Counted from the first letter of the stretch, positions 7,654-18,434 are shown. The stretch: 64,000 nucleotides of DNA from CAIWHR01 sp963843595 (GCA_963843595.1 CAWJLG010000008.1:186001-250000); one strand, 5' to 3'. Notes: generated by a model not told the origin, from the sequence alone. Numbers and translations are program-made.

Positions 7654-9231
7654 ATGTCGCTCGCCGTCGTTCTATCGCGCGGCCTGTCCGGCCTAGACGC
7701 CCCGCTCGTCACCGTCGAGGTTCATCTCGCCGGCGGGCTCCCGGCGTTCCATCTCGTCGGCCTCCCTGACACCGAGGTCAAGGAATCCCGCGAGCGCGTC
7801 CGTGCCGCGCTCCAGAACGCGCAGTTCGACTTCCCGGCCCGAAAGATCACCGTCAACCTCGCGCCGGCGGATTTGCCGAAAGAATCGGGACGATTCGACC
7901 TGCCGATTGCGGTTGGCATTCTGGCGGCGACCGGTCAAATACCCGGCGCAGCGCTGGATCGACACGAATTCGCCGGTGAACTTGCGTTGACCGGTGCGCT
8001 GCGACCGATTCGCGGCGCGCTGCCGATTGCGCTTGCCGCGGCCCGCGACCGCCGGGCCTTGGTGCTTCCCGCGCCCAACGCAGCCGAGGCTGCGCTGGTC
8101 CGCGACGCGCATGTCTATCCGGCTGCCTCGTTGCTCGCCGTATGCGCCCATCTTGCCGGCGGCAAAGCGCTCGATGCAGCGGCAGGTCCGCGCGAGGATC
8201 CCGGCGCTTCACGCGGGGCGGGCGACTCGACCGCTTCGGGGGCGCTGGATATTGCCGATGTGCGCGGCCAAGCGCAGGCGAAGCGGGCACTGACTATCGC
8301 GGCGGCCGGCGAACATTCGCTGCTGTTGATCGGGCCGCCGGGTACAGGCAAGTCGATGCTGGCTGCACGCCTGCCGGGCCTGCTGCCGCCCATGTCGAAC
8401 GACGAGGCGCTCGCCGCTGCCACGCTGGCCTCGCTCGCGGGCCGGTTTTCGCTTTCGAGCTGGGGTGTTCGGCCGTACCGTGCGCCACATCACACGGCGA
8501 GCGCGGTCGCGCTGGTCGGTGGCGGCAGCGACCCGCGACCGGGCGAGGTGTCGCTTGCCCATCACGGCGTGCTGTTCCTCGACGAATTGACCGAATGGGA
8601 CCGGCGGGTGCTCGAAGTTCTGCGCGAACCGCTCGAATCCGGGGTCATCCATATCTCGCGGGCCGCCCGGCAATGTACCTTCCCGGCGCGGTTCCAGTTT
8701 GTCGCGGCGATGAATCCTTGCCCCTGCGGTTGGTTGGGGCATGCGAGCGGACGCTGCCATTGCACCCCGGATCGCGTCATGCGCTACCGCGGGCGGGTCT
8801 CCGGACCGCTGCTCGACCGCATCGATCTCGGTCTCGAGGTGCCGGCGGTATCCCCGGACGCAATCGTTGCCGGGATGCGCGGCGGTTCGGGCGCGGGTCC
8901 CACAACGGCCGAGGTCCGTGCCCAGGCAATCGCGGCGCGCGGGCGGCAAATGGCGCGGCAGGGAACGGCGAACGCGCTGCTGCATCCGCGCGAGATCGAC
9001 GTTCATTGCAGGCCCGATGCCGAAGGAGGCGCGATACTGGTCCGTGCGTTGTCGCGCCTTTCGCTGTCGGCGCGCGCCTGCCACCGGATTCTCAAGGTTG
9101 CGCGAACGATTGCGGACCTCGCCGCCAGCGATCCGATCCGAGCGCCGCACATCGCGGAGGCCATCGCCTACCGACGGTTCGACGCGGTCCCGGCCCCGCC
9201 GTTCTACGCCGCGACCACATACGCTCGCTGA
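7654..9231 (+). CDS. comM: YifB/ComM family Mg-chelatase-like AAA+ ATPase
   Basis: A 525-residue helicase-like ATPase. The N-terminal Lon-protease-like domain (about residues 1-170; GLPAFHLVGLPDTEVKESRERVRAALQN) is followed by a Mg-chelatase/MCM-type AAA+ module with Walker A GPPGTGKS near residue 227, the Walker B region LFLDELTEW, and a C-terminal helical domain. ComM is a hexameric branch-migration helicase that helps integrate DNA during natural transformation; homologues are widespread also outside competent species. Length is slightly above the usual 500-510 residues. ATG start at 7654; no strong ribosome-binding site was noted. Confidence 0.95.
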   Translation: MSLAVVLSRGLSGLDAPLVTVEVHLAGGLPAFHLVGLPDTEVKESRERVRAALQNAQFDFPARKITVNLAPADLPKESGRFDLPIAVGILAATGQIPGAALDRHEFAGELALTGALRPIRGALPIALAAARDRRALVLPAPNAAEAALVRDAHVYPAASLLAVCAHLAGGKALDAAAGPREDPGASRGAGDSTASGALDIADVRGQAQAKRALTIAAAGEHSLLLIGPPGTGKSMLAARLPGLLPPMSNDEALAAATLASLAGRFSLSSWGVRPYRAPHHTASAVALVGGGSDPRPGEVSLAHHGVLFLDELTEWDRRVLEVLREPLESGVIHISRAARQCTFPARFQFVAAMNPCPCGWLGHASGRCHCTPDRVMRYRGRVSGPLLDRIDLGLEVPAVSPDAIVAGMRGGSGAGPTTAEVRAQAIAARGRQMARQGTANALLHPREIDVHCRPDAEGGAILVRALSRLSLSARACHRILKVARTIADLAASDPIRAPHIAEAIAYRRFDAVPAPPFYAATTYAR

Positions 9232-9323
9232 GCACATAAGCGGCGGTGCGTCGCGAGTTTGGAATCGCCCGACGAGCTGCCACTCTCGAATGACCCCGGC
9301 GCGAACGTCGTACCATCGTCCTC

Positions 9324-9740
9324 ATGAACGGCTCCCTGGAGACGCTGGGCCTCGGTGGTCTCTTTCTCTCGAGCTTCCTCTCGGCCACGCTGCTGCCCGG
9401 CAATTCGGAAGTCGTTCTTCTGGCGCTGCTGCACGAAGCGCCTGCGCTCAAGTGGCCTGCGGTGACGCTGGCCACGCTGGGCAATACCTTGGGCGGCATG
9501 ACGTCCTATCTTGTCGGACGGGTGCTTCCGGAACCGGTCGAGAACCGCGCGTTGGCCTGGATGCGACGATATGGGCCGGCCGCGCTCCTGCTCGCATGGG
9601 TGCCTGTAGCAGGAGATGGGCTCTGCGTGGCGTCGGGCTGGCTGCGGCAGAACGCGTTGGCGGCAGCCGTCTTCATCGCACTTGGCAAGGCCGCCAGGTA
9701 CTGGGTGCTGGCTGAAGGGCTGGCGTGGATTCGCGGTTGA
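9324..9740 (+). CDS. yqaA: YqaA family inner-membrane protein (VTT/DedA-like)
   Basis: A 138-residue membrane protein with about four hydrophobic segments. It starts MNGSLETLGLGGLFLSSFLS and shows the SATLLPGNSEVVL motif of the small DedA-like YqaA family, then an amphipathic ALAWMRRYGPAALLLAWVP segment. The family belongs to the SNARE-associated/VTT superfamily; no precise biochemical role is established. Length is close to the E. coli homologue. It stands alone between comM and the large oxidase gene, with a 92-base gap upstream. Confidence 0.85.
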   Translation: MNGSLETLGLGGLFLSSFLSATLLPGNSEVVLLALLHEAPALKWPAVTLATLGNTLGGMTSYLVGRVLPEPVENRALAWMRRYGPAALLLAWVPVAGDGLCVASGWLRQNALAAAVFIALGKAARYWVLAEGLAWIRG

Positions 9741-9872
9741 CGTCGGCACACGGCTAACGATCGGATCGCCAAACGCGGCGACGAAGCCCGCAACGTGCGC
9801 CGGGTGATCGGAGTAGTCGCGTCGACGTCGACAGAGCGTGTCATGTTGCGCTGCGGTAAACTTGTCGGCTCC

Positions 9873-12800
9873 ATGAACACCGTCACCGATCGCTTCCTCG
9901 ACGTCGCGACCCCGCCCGCGCAGACCCCGCGGCTGCGCGAGATCCCGTACAACTACACGTCGTTCTCGGATCGCGAAATCGTGATTCGTCTGCTGGGCGC
10001 CGAACGCTGGCGGCTGCTCGACGAGCTTCGCGGTGAACGTCGAACGGGCCGCTCGGCACGGATGCTGTTCGAAGTGCTCGGCGACATCTGGGTCGTCGAA
10101 CGCAATCCGTACCTGCAGGACGACCTGCTCGACAATCCAAAGCGCCAGCAAATGCTCGTCGAGGCGCTGCGCCACCGCCTCGCCGAGATCGAGAAACGGC
10201 GTACGGCCAACGCGGGCGCCGATGTCGAGCGTGACGGCAAGGTCGCGGAGCTTCTCGTCGCCGCGCGGAGCGCGGTCGACCGCTTCGAGCGCACGTTCGG
10301 CGAAACCGTCGCACTGCGCCGGAAGGCGGTGCGCACGCTCGCGCGCTGGACGCACAAGGACAACATCGCGTTCGACGGGCTCGCGCGCGTGTCGCACGTC
10401 ACCGACGCGACCGACTGGCGGGTCGAATACCCGTTCGTCGTTCTCCATCCGGATACCGAGGACGAGGTGCGCGGGCTGGTCGAGGGATGCATCGAACTGG
10501 GGCTGACGATCATTCCGCGCGGCGGAGGCACCGGATACACGGGTGGCGCGATTCCGCTCTCCGCCCGCTCGGCGGTGATCAACACGGAGAAGCTGGAGCG
10601 CCTGTCCGCGATCGAATTCGTCACGCTGCCGGGACGCACGGAGCCTTCGCCGACGATCGACGCCGGCGCGGGCGTGGTTACCCGGCGCGTGATGAACGCC
10701 GCCGAGGAAGGCGGCTTCGTGTTCGCGGTCGATCCGACTTCCGCCGACGCCTCGTGCATCGGCGGCAATGTCGCCGTGAACGCAGGCGGCAAGAAAGCCG
10801 TGCTGTGGGGGACCGCCCTCGACAATCTGGTGTCGTGGAAAATGGTGACGCCCGACGCGGAGTGGCTCGAAGTCACCCGCCTCGACCACAACCTGGGCAA
10901 GATCCACGACGCCGCCGTGGCAACGTTCGAGCTTGTCTGGTACGGCCGCGACGGCAGGACCGCGACGCGCCGTCAGACCTTGGCAATGCCCGGGGCCTCG
11001 TTCCGCAAGGCGGGCCTCGGCAAGGACGTCACCGACAAGTTCCTCGGCGGGCTTCCGGGCATCCAGAAGGAAGGCTGCGACGGGCTCATCACCAGCGCCC
11101 GTTTCGTGGTGCACCGGATGCCACCGGCGGTGCGCACCGTATGTCTCGAGTTCTTCGGCCAGGTGCGCGATTCGACGCCGGCCATCGTCGAGGTGAAGCA
11201 GTACCTCGATACGCGCCCGCACGGTGCGGTGCTCGCCGGGCTCGAACATCTGGACGAGCGCTACGTGAAGGCGGTCGGTTACGCGACCAAGGCGAAGCGC
11301 CACGGCCGTCCGAAGATGGTACTGATCGGAGACATCGCGGGCGACACCGACGAGGCCGTCGCGAAGGCCGCCTCCGAGGTGGTCCGGATCTGCAACGCGC
11401 GCGGCGCCGAAGGATTCGTCGCGGTCTCCGCGGACGCACGCAAGAAGTTCTGGGCCGAGCGCTCCCGCACCGCGGCGATCGCCAAGCACACGAATGCATT
11501 CAAGATCAACGAGGACGTCGTCATCCCGCTCCCCCGGCTCGGCGACTATACCGACGGGATCGAGCGAATCAATATCGAGGCGTCGATTCGCAACAAGCTC
11601 AAACTGTGCGACGCGTTGGCGGCATTCTTCGCCGGCCCGCTGCCGACCCCGCCTGCAGACGAGGCGCGGCCCGATCAGGCGCTCGTCGACGCCAAGGCGG
11701 ACGAGGCGCGCGCGCTTATCCGCGAAGTGCGCGCGCGATGGGAGGATCTGCTCGACCGGATCGACACCACGTTCCCCGCCCTGCAGGACCATTCGGTCGT
11801 CGTGTCCTGGAAGAAGGAGCTGAAGGCTCCGCTGGAGGAAATCTTCGCCGGCCTCGCGTTCGCGCCCGTCCTTGCGCGGTGCTATGCGATTCACCAGGAA
11901 GTCCGCCGCAGCCGCGTCTTCGTCGCGCTGCACATGCATGCCGGGGACGGCAACGTCCACACCAATCTGCCGGTGAACTCCGACGACTACGCGATGCTGC
12001 AGGAGGCGAACGCGGCGGTGGGCAAGATCATGGCGCTCGCGCGCAACCTCGACGGCGTCGTATCCGGCGAGCACGGGATCGGCATCACCAAGCTCGAATA
12101 CCTGACGCCGGAGGAAATCGCGCCCTTCGCCGACTACAAGCGCCGCGTCGATCCGGAGGGTCGTTTCAACGCCGGCAAGCTGCTTCCGGCCGCCGACCTT
12201 TCCAACGCCTACACCCCCAGCTTTTCGCTGCTCGGCGCGGAAAGCCTGATCCTCGAGCAGAGCGAGATCGGCCACATCGCGGACTCCGTCAAGGACTGCC
12301 TGCGCTGCGGCAAGTGCAAGCCGGTCTGCTCGACGCACGTACCGCGCGCCAACCTGCTCTACAGCCCGCGCAACAAGATTCTGGGAACCTCGCTGCTGAT
12401 CGAGGCGTTCCTCTACGAGGAGCAGACGCGCCGCGGGGTCAGCCTGCGCCATTTCGACGAGTTCGCCGATGTCGCGGCACACTGCACCGTGTGCCACAAG
12501 TGCCGGAATCCGTGCCCGGTGGACATCGACTTCGGCGACGTTTCGATCGCGATGCGCAACCTGCTGCGCAAACAGGGGCACAAGCGCTTCAACGCCGGGG
12601 ACGGCCGCCGCGATGTTTTTCCTCAACGCGACGGATCCCGCCACGATCAAGTTGACGCGCCGGGTGATGCTCGACTGGGGCTTCAAGGCGCAGCGTCTCG
12701 CACATGGAATCGCGCGCCGCTTCGGTCTGACCCAGGCGCAGACGAAGCGCCCCCCGGCAAGCGTCGGCAAGCCGACCCTGAAGGCGCAGGCGATCCACTT

Positions 12801-13704
12801 CGTCAACAAGCCGATGCCGTCCGGGCTGCCCAGGCGGACGTCGCGCGCACTGCTCGACATCGAGGACGCGACAATCGTCCCGATCATCCGCGATCCGGCG
12901 AAGGTCAGCGAGGATTCGGACGCCGTGTTCTACTTTCCGGGCTGCGGCTCCGAGCGGCTGTTTTCGCAGGTCGGCCTTGCCACACAGGCGATGCTGTTCC
13001 ATCTGGGCGCGCAGACGGTGCTTCCGCCGGGCTACCTGTGCTGCGGCTATCCGCAGACCGCGTCGGGCAACCACGACCGCGGCGAGCAGATCATCACCGC
13101 CAATCGCGTGCTTTTCCACCGGGTAGCGAACACGCTCAACTATCTCGACATCAAGACGGTCATCGTGTCGTGCGGGACGTGTCTCGACCAGCTCGAGAAG
13201 TACGAGTTCGAGAAGATCTTCCCGGGCTGCCGGCTGCTCGACATTCACGAGTATCTGCTCGAGAAAGGCGTGGCGCTGGACGGGGTCCCCGGCACGCGCT
13301 ACATGTATCACGATCCCTGCCACACACCGATGAAGGTGCATGCCCCGGTCAAGGTCGTCAATGCGCTGATGGGGACGAAGGTCGCGCTCAACGAGCGCTG
13401 TTGCGGCGAGTCCGGGACGCTGGCGATGACGCGTCCGGACGTGTCCACGCAGGTGCGCTTCCGCAAGGAGGAGTCGATGCGCGCGGGCGCGGACGCGCTG
13501 CGCGCCGACGGTTTCGGCGGCGAGGTAAAGATACTCACGTCATGTCCTTCGTGCCTGCAGGGTCTGTCCCGCTTCGACGACGATGCCGGAACCAAGGCCG
13601 ACTACATCGTCGTCGAGATCGCGCGGCACCTGCTCGGCGCGGACTGGATGGCCCGTTACGTCGAGCAGGCGAGCCGCGGCGGCATCGAGCGCGTCCTCGT
13701 CTGA
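9873..13704 (+). pseudogene. FAD-linked oxidase / Fe-S oxidoreductase fusion (DUF3683 type), broken by one extra base
   Basis: A very large protein (about 1276 residues if repaired). Order: a DUF3683-like N-terminus (PYNYTSFSDREIVIRLLG), an FAD-binding PCMH domain (PRGGGTGYTGGAIPLS), an FAD-oxidase C-terminal domain (LHMHAGDGNVHTNLPVN, SGEHGIGITK), two 4Fe-4S motifs (CLRCGKCKPVCSTHVP; CTVCHKCRNPCP), then CCG-type heterodisulfide-reductase domains (FPGCGSERLF; CCGESGTLAM). This resembles a GlcD-GlcF or D-lactate dehydrogenase fused in one chain, probably oxidising a 2-hydroxyacid into the quinone pool; the substrate is unknown. The first frame runs to about 12597; the rest continues one base later (AGTAAAMFFLNATDP). 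Removing one G from the run at 12597-12600 restores a single ORF, so this may be a sequencing artefact. Confidence 0.85.
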
Positions 13705-13840
13705 CTGCGGCCCGACGAACGCCGTATTGGCGGCGCCATCCGGTCGCGCCACGACGGCGCCGCCGAGGGCGTTTGTGCTATAAAGCCGACGGAGTCAGGC
13801 CGGGACGAGCGATGGCGTTCCCTGTCGGCGTCAGCCTGCG

Positions 13841-14260
13841 ATGACGAAACGCTGCGTGTTCTGCGATGACGAGGGCGGCCGCACCGTATGGCGCGATGCG
13901 CGCTGCCGGGTGGTCGTCGCCGACGAACCGTTTCCCGGCTTCTGCAGGGTGATCTGGACGACCCACGTCCGTGAAATGACCGACCTCGATGCTGCCGATC
14001 GCGACCACCTCATGCGTGTCGTATGGGCGACCGAAGCCGCACTGCGTGCGCAACTCGCACCGGACAAGATGAATCTCGCCAGCCTCGGGAATGTGACCCC
14101 CCATCTGCACTGGCACGTCATTCCGCGGTTTGCCGACGATTCGCATTTCCCGCATCCGGTCTGGGGCGCGCGTCAGCGTGATGCCGCACTCCGTCCGTTG
14201 CCGCCCGGTTTTGCGGACCATCTGACGCGTGACCTTCGCCGCGCCATCGACGGTGCCTGA
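13841..14260 (+). CDS. HIT family protein
   Basis: A 139-residue histidine-triad protein. The triad HLHWHVIPRF gives His88, His90 and His92, the nucleotide-binding and catalytic histidines of HIT hydrolases/transferases. The N-terminal CVFCDDEGGRTVW has a Cys-x2-Cys pair seen in many HIT proteins. Likely a nucleotidyl hydrolase; the substrate is undefined. An extended -10-like TGCTATAAA lies at 13777-13784. Only 11 bases separate it from the next gene. Confidence 0.92.
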   Translation: MTKRCVFCDDEGGRTVWRDARCRVVVADEPFPGFCRVIWTTHVREMTDLDAADRDHLMRVVWATEAALRAQLAPDKMNLASLGNVTPHLHWHVIPRFADDSHFPHPVWGARQRDAALRPLPPGFADHLTRDLRRAIDGA

Positions 14261-14271
14261 TCCCGCCCACC

Positions 14272-15909
14272 ATGCCCGACTCGACTAGCCCCGCCATTCC
14301 CGTTCCAGGCGCGCTCGGACCGACCGCGACGCCGGCGCCCGGCACGCCGGCGCTCGCATTCGCCGATCTGGAAGGTGCAAGAAAGTGGGCGAAAGCGCTG
14401 CCGTTCACGAACGTCGCCCAGCTCCACGAGGCGGTCGTCGGGCAGCTGAAGGCGCTGGCAGCGGCGGAATTCGCGCCGCGGGAGCGAGCGACGATCGCCG
14501 AAGTGATGCGCGATCAGGCCGCCTACCTGCACACCGAGCTCGCACGTCGATACGCGGGCAAGTCGCAGCCGGCCGTCGACCGTGAACTGGAGGCTGCGGA
14601 ACAGGCGATCGCGCTGTGGCAGATGCTGTGGGAGCAGTACTCCGCCTGCCTCAAGCCGCTGCTGGAAGGCGATCCCGACCTGGCCGGGGTCAAGCCCAAG
14701 CTCCTGCAGCGCGGACTTTACGTGGGCAAACAGCTCGTGCTCGTGCACGGCCTCGCGCGGCGCACGGTGCCGTCGACGGTCTGGCAGGAGTTGCACGCGT
14801 ACTACCGTCTCGCCGAGATGCTCGAATGTGCGGTGACGGCGGTATCCGACGACCTCATGCCCAATGGCGTGGGCATCTCGTGCTATTCGACCTACGTCCA
14901 TGCGTTGCTGCTCGGGCTTGCCGATCCGTGCGCGATGACGGTGAAGCAGATCGAGCTTGCCGACCGTTGGCTGGCGATGTGGGCGCGCAAGGTGTTTCCG
15001 TACGCGCAGCAGCGTGAGAGCGAAGGTCCGGTGCTCACGATCGATCTCGACGTCGCCGAAGGAATGACGCTCGCCGCGGCGGCACCGCGCAATCCGCCGG
15101 CATCGATGCGCTTCGGGTACCCGGGCAAGCTGGGGACGAGCGTTCGCGGGCGACTGAAACGCCTGCAGACCGGCGCCAACCCCGCCGAATTGCAGCTCGG
15201 TCACGACTGCAGCGCCGAGCAGTGCACGACGCTGCTGGGGCATCTGGACGCGCGCTGGTACCAGTTGCCACGGCACCCCGCGGACATCCCCGCCACGACG
15301 GTCGAGCTGTGCACCGGCGGACTCGCCGCGGCCTATTTCCGCATTGGCGGCCGGACGTTCGAGCGGCGCGACCCCCTCGGACGCCTTACCTTCCAGGGGG
15401 CGCAGCATCTGCAGACGCTGGGGGCGCTTACCGACTACGACCGGGGCAAGGAGGATGCCGAGCGCACATGGGCGTGGGAACGCTGGAAGGGCAGCTACGA
15501 GTGGCGCGAGGCCCAGCTCGTCGGTGCTGCACCGACCCTCCATCGCTGGCAGCTCGACCAGCTCGTGACGGTCCGCGACGACGAGCGGGTGCGTCTGGGC
15601 TACGTTACCCGGGTCGCGCTGGACGCGAACGGCACGCTGGCGCTGGCCTTGCGATTCTGGCCGGGCGCGCCGAAAACCCTCGCGGTGCGCGCACTGTCGA
15701 CCGTCGTCCAGGAGGACCCGCCGCTGGCGGCACTGCTCCTGACCGAAACACCCGAGGACAAGACCTCGCTGATCCTGCCGCCGCGCACCTTCAATCCCAG
15801 CCGCGTTCTGCGCTCGATGGACGGGACCCCGGAGCGCCGCTATCGACTGACGCGACTGCTGCAGCGCGGTGCCGATTTCGAGCGCGTGGCGTTCGAAGTC
15901 ATTACCTGA
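14272..15909 (+). CDS. conserved protein of unknown function (mostly helical, possible C-terminal beta-barrel)
   Basis: A 545-residue soluble protein without signal peptide or transmembrane segment. A Pro/Ala-rich N-terminus (about residues 1-30) leads to a helical region (residues about 30-250, e.g. ELEAAEQAIALWQMLWEQYSA, cut here to 20 residues). A C-terminal part from about residue 430 is beta-strand-like (VRLGYVTRVALDANGTLALAL). I do not recognise a named family with confidence; the C-terminal pattern recalls PilZ-type barrels, but the canonical RxxxR and D/NxSxxG motifs are not evident. Codon usage looks like its neighbours. It follows a HIT gene by 11 bases and may be in the same transcript. 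Confidence 0.8.
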   Translation: MPDSTSPAIPVPGALGPTATPAPGTPALAFADLEGARKWAKALPFTNVAQLHEAVVGQLKALAAAEFAPRERATIAEVMRDQAAYLHTELARRYAGKSQPAVDRELEAAEQAIALWQMLWEQYSACLKPLLEGDPDLAGVKPKLLQRGLYVGKQLVLVHGLARRTVPSTVWQELHAYYRLAEMLECAVTAVSDDLMPNGVGISCYSTYVHALLLGLADPCAMTVKQIELADRWLAMWARKVFPYAQQRESEGPVLTIDLDVAEGMTLAAAAPRNPPASMRFGYPGKLGTSVRGRLKRLQTGANPAELQLGHDCSAEQCTTLLGHLDARWYQLPRHPADIPATTVELCTGGLAAAYFRIGGRTFERRDPLGRLTFQGAQHLQTLGALTDYDRGKEDAERTWAWERWKGSYEWREAQLVGAAPTLHRWQLDQLVTVRDDERVRLGYVTRVALDANGTLALALRFWPGAPKTLAVRALSTVVQEDPPLAALLLTETPEDKTSLILPPRTFNPSRVLRSMDGTPERRYRLTRLLQRGADFERVAFEVIT

Positions 15910-15943
15910 CGCCCCCGCCGGTTGCCGGTGCCGGCGCCCCCTC

Positions 15944-17974
15944 ATGGCTAATCGTCTCGCGGGCGAAACCAGTCCCTATCTCCGGCAGCACGCCGACAAT
16001 CCCGTCGACTGGTATCCGTGGGGTGAGGAAGCGCTCGCTCGCGCCCGGCGCGAAGACAGACCGATCCTCCTGTCCGTCGGCTATTCGGCATGCCACTGGT
16101 GCCACGTGATGGCCCATGAATCGTTCGAGGACACCGCCGTGGCGGCGGCGATGAATGCCGATTTCGTCAACATCAAGGTCGACCGCGAGGAACGACCGGA
16201 CATCGACCAGATCTACCAGACCGCGCATGCGCTCCTCACGCGGCAGTCCGGCGGGTGGCCGCTCACGATGTTTCTGACCCCTGCGGGCGAGCCTTTTTTC
16301 GGTGGAACGTACTTTCCCAAGGAGTCGCGGTACGGCCGTCCCGGATTCATGTCGCTGCTGCCGCGCATCGCCGCCGCCTATCGTGAGCAGGGCGCGGCGA
16401 TCGCCGAGCAGAACGCGCGCTTGCGCGACGCATTTGCGACGCTCGAGCCCGAAGCCGCGGCCGACGCGACGCTGCCGGCGCGAGCTCCGGCGCAGGCACT
16501 GGCCGGACTGGAGCACAGCTTCGATCCGCAGCACGGCGGCTTCGGTTCGGCGCCCAAGTTTCCGCATCCGGCGGATCTCGAATTCTGCCTGCGTCAGCAT
16601 GCGCGCAGCGGCAACGTCCAGGCGCTCACGATCGTCCGCCGCACCCTTGCGGCGATGGCCGACGGCGGCATCCACGACCAGCTCGGCGGCGGCTTCTGCC
16701 GATACAGCGTCGATGCCGAGTGGTCGATACCCCATTTCGAGAAGATGCTCTACGACAATGGCCCGCTGCTCGCGGGCTACGCCGACCTCGCACGGGTCAC
16801 GCAGGAGGGGCGCTTCGCCGACGTCGCGCGCGACATCGTCGGGTGGATGACCCGTGAAATGCGCTCCGGTGACGGTGCGTTCTACTCGAGCCTGGACGCC
16901 GACAGCGAGGGCGAGGAGGGCCGGTTCTATGTCTGGGCGCGGGAGGAAGTGCAGAGGTTGCTTTCCGCCGAGGAGTTCGCCGTCGCCGCGCCGCACTGGG
17001 GCCTGGACGGCGCGCCGAACTTCGAAGGACATGCGTGGAACCTGCGAATCGCCGAGCCGCTCGACGCCGTTGCCGCGCGCCTGTCCGTGACGCTGCCGGA
17101 CGCGCAGACGAGGCTCGCGGGCGCGCGGGCAGCGCTGTTCGCGGCGCGCGCGCACCGCGTGCGTCCCGGCCTTGACGACAAGATACTGACGTCGTGGAAT
17201 GCGCTGGCGATTGCGGGGCTCGCCCGAGCTGCGCGTGCGCTCGGCGAACCGGCGTGGGCCGACCTCGCCTTTGCCGCGACCGACGCCCTTTACCGTACCG
17301 TCTGGCGAGACGGGCGCCTGCTTGCCACGCGCCAGGGGGGCCGCGCGCACCTCAATGCCTACCTCGACGACCACGCGTTCCTGCTGGCTGCGTTGCTCGA
17401 ACTCCTGCAGACGCGGTTCCGGCTGGAGGACCTCGCGTGGGCGCGCGAGATTGCCGATCTCCTCCTTGCGCAGTTCGAGGATCGCGAGCACGGCGGCCTC
17501 TTCTTCACCAGCCACGATCACGAGCCGTTGATTCAGCGACCCAAGCCGGGCCATGACAACGCCACGCCGTCCGGGAACGGCGTTGCCGCGGCGGCACTCA
17601 TCGCTCTCGGGCATCTGGTCGGCGAGACACGTTATGTCGACGCCGCGGAGCGCGCGCTGCGGCTGTTCGCGCCTTCGCTCGCGCGCTCCCCGGGTGGGTA
17701 CTCGACGTTGCTCATTGCGCTGGAAGACGCCCTGGACCCGCCGGCGTTCGTCCTCTTGACCGGTGAGCGCGGACTCTGTGCCGACTGGCAGCGGGCGCTC
17801 GAACGGAAATTCCGGCCTTCGGTCCGGGTGTTCAACATTGCCGGCATCGCGGCGCCCCCGTCGCTGGCCAAGGGCCCGCCGCCGCCGACCGGAGCGCTTG
17901 CCTGGATCTGTCGCGGCACGCATTGCCTGCCCCCGGTCCGAGCGCTGGCCGACATCGAGTCGGCGCTGGACTGA
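15944..17974 (+). CDS. DUF255 thioredoxin-fold protein (YyaL/spermatogenesis-associated 20 type)
   Basis: A 676-residue protein. The N-terminal DUF255 thioredoxin-like domain starts MANRLAGETSPYLRQHADNP and carries Cys50-x2-Cys53 in YSACHWCHVMAHESF. An alpha/alpha-barrel similar to N-acylglucosamine 2-epimerases and cellobiose epimerases occupies roughly residues 180-676 (GGFCRYSVDAEWSIPHFEKM, DDKILTSWNALAI). Biochemical function is not established for the family. Start at 15944 is set by the conserved opening; the frame is open upstream but overlaps the previous gene. Confidence 0.93.
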   Translation: MANRLAGETSPYLRQHADNPVDWYPWGEEALARARREDRPILLSVGYSACHWCHVMAHESFEDTAVAAAMNADFVNIKVDREERPDIDQIYQTAHALLTRQSGGWPLTMFLTPAGEPFFGGTYFPKESRYGRPGFMSLLPRIAAAYREQGAAIAEQNARLRDAFATLEPEAAADATLPARAPAQALAGLEHSFDPQHGGFGSAPKFPHPADLEFCLRQHARSGNVQALTIVRRTLAAMADGGIHDQLGGGFCRYSVDAEWSIPHFEKMLYDNGPLLAGYADLARVTQEGRFADVARDIVGWMTREMRSGDGAFYSSLDADSEGEEGRFYVWAREEVQRLLSAEEFAVAAPHWGLDGAPNFEGHAWNLRIAEPLDAVAARLSVTLPDAQTRLAGARAALFAARAHRVRPGLDDKILTSWNALAIAGLARAARALGEPAWADLAFAATDALYRTVWRDGRLLATRQGGRAHLNAYLDDHAFLLAALLELLQTRFRLEDLAWAREIADLLLAQFEDREHGGLFFTSHDHEPLIQRPKPGHDNATPSGNGVAAAALIALGHLVGETRYVDAAERALRLFAPSLARSPGGYSTLLIALEDALDPPAFVLLTGERGLCADWQRALERKFRPSVRVFNIAGIAAPPSLAKGPPPPTGALAWICRGTHCLPPVRALADIESALD

Positions 17975-18050
17975 TCGGGGCGCCGAGGTCGCCGGCGGCA
18001 CCGGCGCATCGACCGCCGGGATGTCGAGTGGCGACGGGGGGCGGTTCCGG

Positions 18051-18056
18051 TAAAAT
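18051..18056 (+). promoter_or_regulatory. possible -10 box of the cytochrome c gene
   Basis: TAAAAT lies 36 bases before the cytochrome ATG, in an otherwise GC-rich gap after the DUF255 gene. No good -35 is seen. Confidence 0.4.
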
Positions 18057-18091
18057 ACTGACCCCTAACCACTTTCTCAAACGGAGAATCG

Positions 18092-18409
18092 ATGAAATTC
18101 GCTGCTGCTGTGCTCGCCGCCGCGGGGCTCGCTGTCGCCGGGGCGGCACAGGCCGATGCGGGTGAGGATCTGCTCAAGAAGAGCGGCTGCACCGCCTGCC
18201 ACGGGATCGACAAGAAAATCGTGGGCCCGGCCTACAAGGATGTCGCCGCCAAGTACAAGGGCGATGCCGGCGCCGCGGCGAAGCTCGCCGCGAAGGTCAA
18301 GGCCGGTGGTTCGGGCGTCTGGGGCCCCGTCCCGATGCCGCCGAACCCGGCGGTCAGCGACGCGGACATAAAGACGCTGGTTGCGTACATACTTGCGCTG
18401 AAGAAGTAG
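18092..18409 (+). CDS. small class I c-type cytochrome (c551/c552-like)
   Basis: A 105-residue periplasmic electron carrier. The signal peptide (MKFAAAVLAAAGLAVAGAAQ, then A) is followed by the heme-binding site CTACH (Cys33, Cys36, His37). The distal ligand is likely Met82 in GPVPMPPN, the usual c8-type pattern. A family of this size shuttles electrons between respiratory complexes; its partner cannot be identified here. It has its own -10-like box and an intrinsic terminator, so it appears monocistronic. Confidence 0.93.
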   Translation: MKFAAAVLAAAGLAVAGAAQADAGEDLLKKSGCTACHGIDKKIVGPAYKDVAAKYKGDAGAAAKLAAKVKAGGSGVWGPVPMPPNPAVSDADIKTLVAYILALKK

Positions 18410-18434
18410 GCGCGCGCCGAGGCGCTGCTGACGG

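Noticed and set aside
9204..12887. A 1227-residue open frame on the minus strand opposite the FAD/Fe-S oxidase gene
   Set aside because: It mirrors the codon pattern of the real gene, which has clear FAD and Fe-S motifs. Long antisense frames are common in GC-rich DNA because stop codons are rare.
15902..18001. A 699-residue minus-strand frame opposite the DUF255 gene
   Set aside because: Arg/Gly-rich antisense shadow; the plus strand codes for a clear DUF255 protein with CxxC.
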